From contig USDD01000007.1 of NCBI GenBank assembly GCA_900553265.1, forward strand, positions 1 through 49,048: a stretch of 49,048 nt of DNA, given 5' to 3'. The position numbers were made by a program, and so were the translations under genes. Below the pieces are notes generated by a model, which had not been told where the DNA came from, did not search any database, and saw only the letters and a list, made by a program, of their open reading frames with translations. Of this stretch, positions 32,640 to 39,389 are shown piece after piece (within the stretch, counting starts at the first letter, position 1; each line of letters opens with the position of its first letter). Origin of the DNA: an uncultured Eubacteriales bacterium (GTDB lineage: Bacteria > Bacillota > Clostridia > Christensenellales > Aristaeellaceae).

Positions 32640-33605
32640 ATGCCATCAAAGCGGCGCAGAGGCCGCCGCGGTCGACGCAGGAGAACGAATCCGGCACGCA
32701 TCGTGCTGACAATGGCGCTGGCTGTGGTGATTCTGGTGGGCGTTTTTGTGGGATTGCATAAGTACGAGCAGTCCCGCTACCATACGAATCGGGGCGAGAC
32801 CTCGGAGTACTTCTACGAGGACACGCGGATCGAGGTTGACGGCGTGGAGTACAAATCCAAGCGCGATCTGACGTCGATTTTGCTGGAGGGCGTCTCCGGC
32901 TCGGAGGATTCGGGCAGAAAGGTCGAGATGCTCATCCTGTTCCTGCTGGATCACAAGCAGCAGGAAATCCGATGGATGCAGCTGGATCCGGATACCGCGC
33001 TTGCTTCCGGCGGCGTTCTGCGCGACGCGCTTCCGTCTGAGGGTGACGAAAAGGAGCGGGCAAAGGCGCTCATGGCGACGGTGGAGAATCTGCTGGGCGC
33101 CAAGATCGAGCTTTATGTTTCGCTGGATCTGGATCGCATCGGCGTGCTCAACCGCGCGCTGAACGGAATCGATCTGGCGGTGGGCGCAGACTATTCGGCC
33201 TATGACGCGGCGATGACCGTGGGAGCGACGCTGACGCTGAGCGACGCTCAGGCGGAGCTGTACATGAACCCATCCATCCAGCTGGCGGGCGACACCTGCA
33301 CGGCGCGGATGCAGCGGCAGCAGCAGTTCATGCTGGCGGCGCTGAACGCGCTGGAGCGCGAGGCGAGGAAGGACACGGGCGTGCTGAACCGCTTCTACGA
33401 GGAGCTGAGCGCGATTATGGTCACCAACGTTCGCCCGGCGCGCATGCTCAACGAAGCGGCAAAGGCCTACGATTACGAAATCTGTCAGCCTGAGCTTCTG
33501 CCCGGGGCGGAAAGCGTTTCGCCGGACGGCGAAAAGCGCTTCGAGCCCGATGCGGCGCAGATTCAGGCATGGGTGCTTGAGGTGTTTTACAACCGGAAAC
33601 AGTGA
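32640..33605 (+). CDS. LytR-CpsA-Psr (LCP)-like membrane protein, divergent
   Basis: A 321-residue protein with an Arg/Lys-rich cytoplasmic start, one transmembrane helix ('IVLTMALAVVILVGVFVGLH', about 20-39) and an extracellular LCP-like domain. LCP enzymes attach polysaccharides or teichoic acids to peptidoglycan. The core 'MLILFLLDHKQQEIRWMQL' fits the family, and the late 'ARMQRQQQFMLAALNAL' matches the conserved RxxRQQ segment. The catalytic SIPRDT motif instead reads 'QLDPDT', with the Arg replaced by Pro (P117). This may reduce or change activity. It is first in the Wzz/kinase/phosphatase operon. Confidence 0.75.
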   Translation: MPSKRRRGRRGRRRRTNPARIVLTMALAVVILVGVFVGLHKYEQSRYHTNRGETSEYFYEDTRIEVDGVEYKSKRDLTSILLEGVSGSEDSGRKVEMLILFLLDHKQQEIRWMQLDPDTALASGGVLRDALPSEGDEKERAKALMATVENLLGAKIELYVSLDLDRIGVLNRALNGIDLAVGADYSAYDAAMTVGATLTLSDAQAELYMNPSIQLAGDTCTARMQRQQQFMLAALNALEREARKDTGVLNRFYEELSAIMVTNVRPARMLNEAAKAYDYEICQPELLPGAESVSPDGEKRFEPDAAQIQAWVLEVFYNRKQ

Positions 33606-33643
33606 GCGCGGCGAGAGCGCGCTTCGGATTATAGGAGGACGGC

Positions 33644-34483
33644 ATGGCAAGAACGAAGGAAGCGGCGAAGACGGTGGTCGATCCCTATCAGAACGTGCGG
33701 GCGACCGTTGAACGCGAAGACGATGAAGTTCAGATTGATTTGATGGAGCTTCTCTATCGCCTGATCGAGAAGATGCGCTACATTGTGACCGCGACTGTGG
33801 CGTGCGCGCTGGCGGCCGCGCTGATCACGATGCTGTTTATCTCGCCGAAGTACACGGCGACGGCGAAGCTGTACGTCAAAAACGGCAGCGGCTCCGGCAT
33901 CAACCTTTCGGATATTCAGATCGGCAATTATCTCGCGTCCGACTACACCGAGGTCTTCTCCAACTGGCACGTGCACGAGCAGGTCATCGAAAATCTGAAC
34001 CTGCCCTATGATTACGACCAGATGAACAAGATGATCGACATCTCCAATCCCAACGACACGCGAATCCTGTACATCAGCGTGACCAGCAAGGACGCCCGCG
34101 AGGCGCAGCAGATCGCCAACGAGTACGCACGCGTCGCGCAGGAGTTCATCGCCGACAAGATGGAGACCAGCGAACCGTCTCTGTTTGAGGAAGCGCTGCT
34201 GCCCTCCAAGCCGACGTCTCCCAGCCTGACCAAGAATACGCTGCTGGGCTTCTTTGTGGGTCTGCTGTGCTCCTGCGGTTTCTTCGCCGTTCAGTTCCTG
34301 CTGGATGACCGTATCCGCACCAGCGAGGACATCGAGCGCATCTCCGGCCTGACCACGCTGGGCATGATGCCCGTGCAGTCTGCGGAGCGCGCGCGTCAGG
34401 AAAAGAAGGAAATTCGCAGGCAGCTTCAGACGGACGCGCGCAATGAGCGCCGCGCGGAGATGGAGAGGAGCAAGAGAGTATGA
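33644..34483 (+). CDS. Wzz/CpsC-type polysaccharide chain-length modulator
   Basis: A 279-residue membrane protein of the tyrosine-kinase-modulator/Wzz type. It has two transmembrane helices, 'YIVTATVACALAAALITMLF' (about 46-65) and 'LLGFFVGLLCSCGFFAVQFL' (about 200-219), flanking an extracellular part with the Wzz signature 'YTATAKLYVKNGSGS'. The proline-rich PSKPTSPSL segment before the second helix is typical. It controls polysaccharide chain length and activates the BY-kinase encoded next. AGGAGG precedes the ATG; it overlaps the kinase gene by 4 bases. Confidence 0.9.
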   Translation: MARTKEAAKTVVDPYQNVRATVEREDDEVQIDLMELLYRLIEKMRYIVTATVACALAAALITMLFISPKYTATAKLYVKNGSGSGINLSDIQIGNYLASDYTEVFSNWHVHEQVIENLNLPYDYDQMNKMIDISNPNDTRILYISVTSKDAREAQQIANEYARVAQEFIADKMETSEPSLFEEALLPSKPTSPSLTKNTLLGFFVGLLCSCGFFAVQFLLDDRIRTSEDIERISGLTTLGMMPVQSAERARQEKKEIRRQLQTDARNERRAEMERSKRV

Positions 34484-35214
34484 GAAAGGCCGTATTGACC
34501 CGACTGGATTCGCTGGATTATTCCGGAACCGAATCGCTGAATACCATCTGCAGCAACCTTTCCTTTTCCGGCCATCAGATCAAGAAGATCGTCATGACCA
34601 GCGCGTCGGCCGGTCAGGGCAAGTCGTTCCTGACAATGCAGATTCTGCGCAACTACGCCCGCCGCGGCAAGCGCGTGGTGCTGGTGGATACCGACCTGCG
34701 CCGCTCCTTCTTCGTCCGGCGCTTCGGCTTTAAGACAGAGGGCGAGATTCAGGGTCTGACCCATTATCTCGCGGGCTACTGCGACGTCAATCAGGTGCTG
34801 TATCAGACCAATATTCCCGGCGCATATGTCATTCCCGCCGGCCGCGACGTCTCCAACCCGATTCCGCTGATCGACGCGCCCCAGTTCGGCGCGCTGCTGG
34901 ATCAGCTGGCGGAGACCTTCGACGTGGTGCTGGTGGACGCGCCGCCCATCGGCGTGGTCATCGACGCGGCGGAAATCGCCAAGCACTGCGACGGAACGGT
35001 GTTCGTGGTGGAGTACAATGTCACCCGCCGCCGCGAGCTGCTGGAGGCCCAGCGCCAGATGAATCAGGCCGGCTGTCCGATTCTCGGCTGCATCATCAAC
35101 AAGGTTTCGCTGGACACCTACAGCGCCAAGAAGTACTACAGCAAGTCCTATTACAGCACCCATTACGAGGGCGATGCCGCCGAGAGCTCCGGCGGCAGAA
35201 AAAAGAGAAGCTGA
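34480..35214 (+). CDS. bacterial tyrosine kinase (CpsD/CapB type)
   Basis: A 244-residue BY-kinase that autophosphorylates on a C-terminal tyrosine cluster and regulates exopolysaccharide assembly. It has Walker A 'SASAGQGKSFL' (K48), Walker A' 'VVLVDTDLRRS' and Walker B 'VVLVDAPP'. The tail 'YYSKSYYSTHY' provides the tyrosine cluster. Partner modulator and phosphatase genes flank it, the standard three-protein control unit of Firmicutes. The ATG overlaps the Wzz-type gene by 4 bases. Confidence 0.92.
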   Translation: MRKAVLTRLDSLDYSGTESLNTICSNLSFSGHQIKKIVMTSASAGQGKSFLTMQILRNYARRGKRVVLVDTDLRRSFFVRRFGFKTEGEIQGLTHYLAGYCDVNQVLYQTNIPGAYVIPAGRDVSNPIPLIDAPQFGALLDQLAETFDVVLVDAPPIGVVIDAAEIAKHCDGTVFVVEYNVTRRRELLEAQRQMNQAGCPILGCIINKVSLDTYSAKKYYSKSYYSTHYEGDAAESSGGRKKRS

Positions 35215-35218
35215 CGGG

Positions 35219-35251
35219 AATTCAGACCGTTCCGATGGGACGGTCTGAATT
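35219..35251 (+). other. intercistronic hairpin between kinase and phosphatase genes
   Basis: A 12-bp perfect stem (35219-35230 with 35240-35251), loop TCCGATGGG, no following T run. It may tune mRNA stability or the ratio of kinase to phosphatase. Confidence 0.5.
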
Positions 35252-35286
35252 GGTTGAAAGCTTCGGAAAAGCGCTTGGGAGGAAGC

Positions 35287-35997
35287 ATGTTCATCGACAT
35301 TCACAACCATCTGATTTACGGCGTGGACGACGGCCCGAAGACCTTCGCGACGACTCAGAAGATGCTTGCCGCCGCCTGCAGGGACAAGGTGGAGCAGATC
35401 ATCACAACGCCGCACATCACGCCGGGCATTCGGGAGTTTCCCATGAAAACCTATCGGGAGCACCTGAAGCAGGCGCAGGAATGGTGCGAGGAGAATGAAC
35501 TGCCCATCGCGCTGCATTCCGGCTCGGAGATTCTCTATACCGAAGCGACGGCGCGCATGCTGGACGACGGCCGGGTACCGACGCTGTGCGACACGCCCTA
35601 TGTTCTGGTGGAGTTTCTGCCCACGGATTCGTACCATCGGCTGACCCACGCGGCGGACGAGCTCTGCGGCGCGGGCTATCAGCCCATCTTCGCCCATGTG
35701 GAGCGCTACGAGTGCCTGAAGCATGCGGATCAGATTCGCGAGCTGCGTGAGCAGTATCGGGTGCAGATTCAGGTCAACGCCGGGACGATGCTGGAGAAAA
35801 TGGGCTTTTTCCGCAGGCGTCGGCTGATGAAGCTGTTCCGGGAGGATCTGGTGGACTATCTCTCCACGGATTCGCACAATCTGAACACGCGCAGGACCTG
35901 CATGCGCGCGTGTCGGAAGGCCATGCTCGAGCGGTTCGACAGGGCGCAGCTGAATCGCCTGATGCACGACAACGCGCTGGAGATTATTGAATACTGA
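35287..35997 (+). CDS. CpsB/YwqE-type PHP-domain tyrosine phosphatase
   Basis: A 236-residue metal-dependent phosphatase of the PHP family. The N-terminal 'MFIDIHNHLIYGVDDGP' (HxH metal ligands), 'IITTPHITPGI', 'LHSGSEI', 'PIFAHVERY' and 'YLSTDSHNL' supply the metal-binding His/Asp/Glu set. It dephosphorylates the BY-kinase. The frame opens at 35254, but ATG 35287 with GGGAGG before it gives the family start. Confidence 0.9.
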   Translation: MFIDIHNHLIYGVDDGPKTFATTQKMLAAACRDKVEQIITTPHITPGIREFPMKTYREHLKQAQEWCEENELPIALHSGSEILYTEATARMLDDGRVPTLCDTPYVLVEFLPTDSYHRLTHAADELCGAGYQPIFAHVERYECLKHADQIRELREQYRVQIQVNAGTMLEKMGFFRRRRLMKLFREDLVDYLSTDSHNLNTRRTCMRACRKAMLERFDRAQLNRLMHDNALEIIEY

Positions 35998-36070
35998 GCA
36001 AAGGGAGGAGCGGCTGTGCGGCAACGGCTTCTCCCTGCTTTTTTGTAAAACGAAGGAAAGAGGCGGAATC

Positions 36071-36943
36071 ATGAGCGACAGAAAATGGAGATGGGGCGAT
36101 CGCAACGACGGCCGGCTGCTGCGCTCCCTCAGCCCGATGACGAAGATCATGCCCTACATTATGCCTCAGCGCTGCGACGCGTGCAACAGTTTCCGCGGCG
36201 TGGTGGACGTGGGCACGGTGGAGAAGTACGTGCGCGAAAAGCGCGCCGAGGGCAAGGCGAACTTCACGGTGATGCACGTGCTGCTGGCGGCCTATGTGCG
36301 TCTGGTTTCGCAGCGTCCGGGTCTGAACCGGTTTGTCATGGGCCAGAAAATCTACGCCCGCCGGTGCTTCGAGGCGATGCTCTGCGTCAAGAAGGAGATG
36401 AAGCTCAATTCGCCCGACTCGGTGATCTCCATGGTGTTCCCGCTGGATTCCACGGCGGATGAGATCTACGAGACGGCGGAAAAGCTCATCGAGGAGGCCA
36501 AGAGCGAGACGACGAATTTCGACGACACGGCGCGGATTCTGGACTATATCCCGGGCCTTTTGAAGAAATTCGCCTTCTGGCTGCTGCGCGTACTGGACTA
36601 TTTCGGCCTGCTGCCCATGAAGCTGAAGCGGATTTCGCCGTTCCATGGCTCGCTGTTCATCACGTCCATGGCCAGCCTCGGCCTGCCGCCGATCTATCAC
36701 CACATCTATAATTTCGGCAACGTGCCCGTGTTCATCGCCTTCGGAATCACCGAGCGCAAGCACGTGCTCAAGTCCGACGGCTCCATCGAGGAGAAAAAGA
36801 TGATGAACTACACGCTGGTGATGGACGAGCGCATCTGCGACGGCTATTACTACGCGTCGGCATTCCGCCTGTTCAACGGCCTGCTGCGCAATCCCTGGCA
36901 GCTGGACGAAAAGCCCAAGGAGATCGTCGAGGACGTGGACTGA
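36071..36943 (+). CDS. E2-like (CAT-fold) acyltransferase lacking the catalytic His
   Basis: A 290-residue stand-alone homologue of the catalytic domain of 2-oxoacid dehydrogenase E2/chloramphenicol acetyltransferase, without a lipoyl domain. 'NFTVMHVLLAAYVRLVSQRP', 'FHGSLFITSMASLGLPPIYH' and 'GNVPVFIAFGITERK' follow the fold. The catalytic HxxxDG motif reads 'DERICDG', so Glu (E253) replaces the His while the Asp and Gly remain. It may be inactive, use another base, or act as a scaffold. The frame opens at 35987, but ATG 36071 with AGAGG upstream is preferred. It lies after the polysaccharide operon without a clear promoter. Confidence 0.75.
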   Translation: MSDRKWRWGDRNDGRLLRSLSPMTKIMPYIMPQRCDACNSFRGVVDVGTVEKYVREKRAEGKANFTVMHVLLAAYVRLVSQRPGLNRFVMGQKIYARRCFEAMLCVKKEMKLNSPDSVISMVFPLDSTADEIYETAEKLIEEAKSETTNFDDTARILDYIPGLLKKFAFWLLRVLDYFGLLPMKLKRISPFHGSLFITSMASLGLPPIYHHIYNFGNVPVFIAFGITERKHVLKSDGSIEEKKMMNYTLVMDERICDGYYYASAFRLFNGLLRNPWQLDEKPKEIVEDVD

Positions 36944-37043
36944 GCTTGAGTGCGTTTCTGAAATTTCTCTGACGGCAATTTCGGCGAAAAACCGCTCGAA
37001 CCTGCAGCCGCTTCTTTCGGAAACACACGCTAGAGGTAGAAGC

Positions 37044-38984
37044 ATGACCAATCGAACCATCGGCATTCTGGCACACGTGGACGCGGGCAAGACCACGCTG
37101 TCCGAGCAGATTCTGTTTCGCACGGGTGCGCTGCGCGCGCTGGGGCGCGTGGATCGGGGCGACACGGCGCTGGACGCGGATCCCATCGAGCGCGAGCGCG
37201 GCATCACCGTGTTCTCCGATCAGGCGGTGTTTGAGCACGGCGGGCGGCGCTATACGCTGATCGACACGCCGGGCCACGCCGATTTCGCCGCTGAGACCGA
37301 GCGCGCGCTCTCGGCCATGGACGCGGCGGTGCTGCTGGCCGACGCCTCGGACGGTATCCGTCCGCACACGGCGCTGCTGGCGGGACTGGCGCGCCGCCGG
37401 GACGTGAAGCTGATTCTGTTTCTGAACAAGTGCGATCTGCCGGGCTGCGATGTGCCGCGGGTGCTGGAGCAGGTCAGAATGCGCCTGCGCATGGAGCCGC
37501 TGCTGTTCCCGACGGATTCGGAGCGCATTGCCGAGCTGGACGAGCGCTTTCTGGACGTCTATCTGAACGGTCAGGAGACGACGGAGGAGCGCAACGCAGC
37601 GCTGCGGAGAATCTTCGAAAGCGGCGCGGCGATTCCCACGCTGTGCGGCGCGGCGCTCAGCGGGACCGGCGTGGACGAGCTGCTGGACGCGCTGGATCTG
37701 CTGGTGGAGCCGAGCGTCGGAAACGCCGACGCGCCGCTGGACGCGCAGGTCTACAAGGTGCGCCGGGATTCCGCGGGGCGGCGAATCGCCTACGTCAAGG
37801 TGCGCGCCGGGCGCATCCGCCCGAGGGATGTGTTCGCCTTCGGCGATCAGACGGAGAAGGTCAACGAAATCCGCATCGCCCGGGGCGGCCGAACCGAAAT
37901 GGTGAGCGAGGCGCTGCCCGGCGACGCGGTGGGACTGGTCGGTCTGAGCGTGCCCAAATGCGGCGACCGGCTGGAGGAGCGCGGCGGCGCGCGGGTCTGC
38001 ACGGACCGCGCGAGCTACGAGCTGCGCCCGGCGCTGGCCGCACAGGTCACGGCGCTGGACGGAACCGGCGACACGGCGCTGCTGGCGGCGCTGCGCACGC
38101 TGGAGGACGAGGACGGCCAGCTGGGCGTGAGCTACGACGCGACGCTGAAGGAAATTCTCGTTCGGATCATGGGCCCGATCCAGCTGGAGGTGCTTGGCCG
38201 CGTGCTGGAGACGCGCATGGGCATCCGCGCGGCGTTCTCCAAGCCGAAGGTGCTCTATCGCGAGACCATCGCTTCTCCGGTGATGGGCTACGGCCATTAC
38301 GAGCCGCTGAAGCACTATGCCGAGGTGAACCTGCGCATGGAGCCCGCGCCGCGCGGCAGCGGAATCTCCTTTGACAGCGAGTGTCACGTGGATGATCTGC
38401 CGCTGCCGTATCAGAAGCTGATTCGGACGCACGTGTTCGAGCGCGCCCATCGCGGCGTGCTGACCGGCGCGGAGCTGACCGACGTGCGCGTGGTGCTGAC
38501 GGCGGGGCGCGCCCACGAAAAGCACACCGAGGGCGGCGATTTCCGCGAGGCGACCTATCGCGCCATCCGTCAAGGGCTGATGAGTGCGCAGTGCGTGCTG
38601 CTGGAGCCGTTTTATCGCTTTGAAATCCTCGTGCCGTCGTCCGCGGTGGGCCGGGTGCTGTCGGATATTCCCGCCATGGCCGGAACCTTCGATCCGCCCG
38701 AGACCGAGGGCGATCAGACGCGCGTCTGCGGACGCGGCCCGGTGGCGACCTTCGCCGATTATCCGACGACGCTGAAGGCGCTGACCCGGGGCGAGGGCGG
38801 AATGACCTGCTTTTCCGACGGCTATGATCTCTGCCACGATGCGGACAGGGTGATCGAGCAGACGGGCTATCGCGCCGAGAGCGATCTGGAGCAGCCTGCA
38901 TCCAGCGTGTTCTGCTCCCATGGCGCGGGTGTGACCGTGCCATGGAACGAGGCGCAGGCGTGGATGCATTGTCTGAAGCGCTGA
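37044..38984 (+). CDS. TetM/TetW-like translational GTPase (EF-G related)
   Basis: A 646-residue GTPase of the ribosomal-protection/EF-G-like family. G1 'ILAHVDAGKTTLSEQ', G2 'ERERGITVFS', G3 'LIDTPGHADF' and G4 'FLNKCDL' are intact, followed by domains II, III, IV and V in the order of TetM ('LVRIMGPIQLEVLGRVLETR', 'VLYRETIASPVMGYGHYE', 'EPFYRFEILVPSSAVGRVL'). It likely acts on the ribosome. TetM-type family members include tetracycline-protection proteins, but many chromosomal paralogues have no proven resistance role. AGAGGTAG precedes the ATG. No linked mobile element or tet leader was seen. Confidence 0.87.
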   Translation: MTNRTIGILAHVDAGKTTLSEQILFRTGALRALGRVDRGDTALDADPIERERGITVFSDQAVFEHGGRRYTLIDTPGHADFAAETERALSAMDAAVLLADASDGIRPHTALLAGLARRRDVKLILFLNKCDLPGCDVPRVLEQVRMRLRMEPLLFPTDSERIAELDERFLDVYLNGQETTEERNAALRRIFESGAAIPTLCGAALSGTGVDELLDALDLLVEPSVGNADAPLDAQVYKVRRDSAGRRIAYVKVRAGRIRPRDVFAFGDQTEKVNEIRIARGGRTEMVSEALPGDAVGLVGLSVPKCGDRLEERGGARVCTDRASYELRPALAAQVTALDGTGDTALLAALRTLEDEDGQLGVSYDATLKEILVRIMGPIQLEVLGRVLETRMGIRAAFSKPKVLYRETIASPVMGYGHYEPLKHYAEVNLRMEPAPRGSGISFDSECHVDDLPLPYQKLIRTHVFERAHRGVLTGAELTDVRVVLTAGRAHEKHTEGGDFREATYRAIRQGLMSAQCVLLEPFYRFEILVPSSAVGRVLSDIPAMAGTFDPPETEGDQTRVCGRGPVATFADYPTTLKALTRGEGGMTCFSDGYDLCHDADRVIEQTGYRAESDLEQPASSVFCSHGAGVTVPWNEAQAWMHCLKR

Positions 38985-39036
38985 CGCATGAATGAAAGCA
39001 CTGGGGGAAAACCAATCTTCGAAGGGAGGAATGCGC

Positions 39037-39234
39037 GTGAAGGTGCGTTTGAACGAGGACGCCGAGGTGGTGCGCATGGTCAAGGAAGGACTGAAGCGCA
39101 CCGGCGGCTACTGCCCGTGCCGACTGGAGCGCACGGAGGACAACAAGTGCATGTGCAAGGAATTCCGCGATCAGATCAGGGATGAAAACTTTGAGGGCTA
39201 TTGCCACTGCATGCTGTATTACAAGGAAAAATGA
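39037..39234 (+). CDS. ferredoxin-thioredoxin reductase catalytic-domain-like small protein
   Basis: A small Cys-rich protein of about 65 residues resembling the catalytic (beta) chain of ferredoxin-thioredoxin reductase: 'GGYCPCRLERTEDNKCMC' and 'GYCHCMLYY' give the CPC...CxC...CHC cysteine pattern that binds a [4Fe-4S] cluster beside a redox disulfide. It probably passes electrons from ferredoxin to a thioredoxin-like disulfide. GTG at 39037 is favoured by its spacing of 7 bases from GGAGG; ATG 39031 is also possible. It stands between the GTPase gene and the CRISPR locus. Confidence 0.8.
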   Translation: MKVRLNEDAEVVRMVKEGLKRTGGYCPCRLERTEDNKCMCKEFRDQIRDENFEGYCHCMLYYKEK

Positions 39235-39235
39235 T

Positions 39236-39270
39236 GGAGAGAGCCGGCCGCAGGCCGGCTCTCTCCGCTT
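39236..39270 (+). terminator. intrinsic terminator before the CRISPR-Cas locus
   Basis: A 14-bp perfect stem GGAGAGAGCCGGCC with loop GCA (39236-39266). The following T tract is weak, but stem strength is high and it separates the upstream genes from the cas operon. Confidence 0.75.
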
Positions 39271-39324
39271 GCGTGTACACTCGGAAAATGTAACGGCAGA
39301 ATGCGCGTTTATAAATGATGTGTA

Positions 39325-39353
39325 TTGACAAATATAGACAAAATGATTATAAT
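39325..39353 (+). promoter_or_regulatory. consensus promoter of the cas operon
   Basis: Perfect TTGACA (39325-39330), 17-bp spacer, perfect TATAAT (39348-39353), in an AT-rich island (39300-39365) unlike the GC-rich surroundings. Transcription starts about 30 bases before the cas3 start, so there is a short leader. Confidence 0.92.
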
Positions 39354-39389
39354 ATAATTAAATAAGCGACGAACGAGGAGGAGAGGAAG

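Noticed and set aside
37044..38984. Annotation as a tetracycline resistance gene
   Set aside because: Family membership is clear, but no resistance-specific evidence or mobile context is present; chromosomal paralogues are common.
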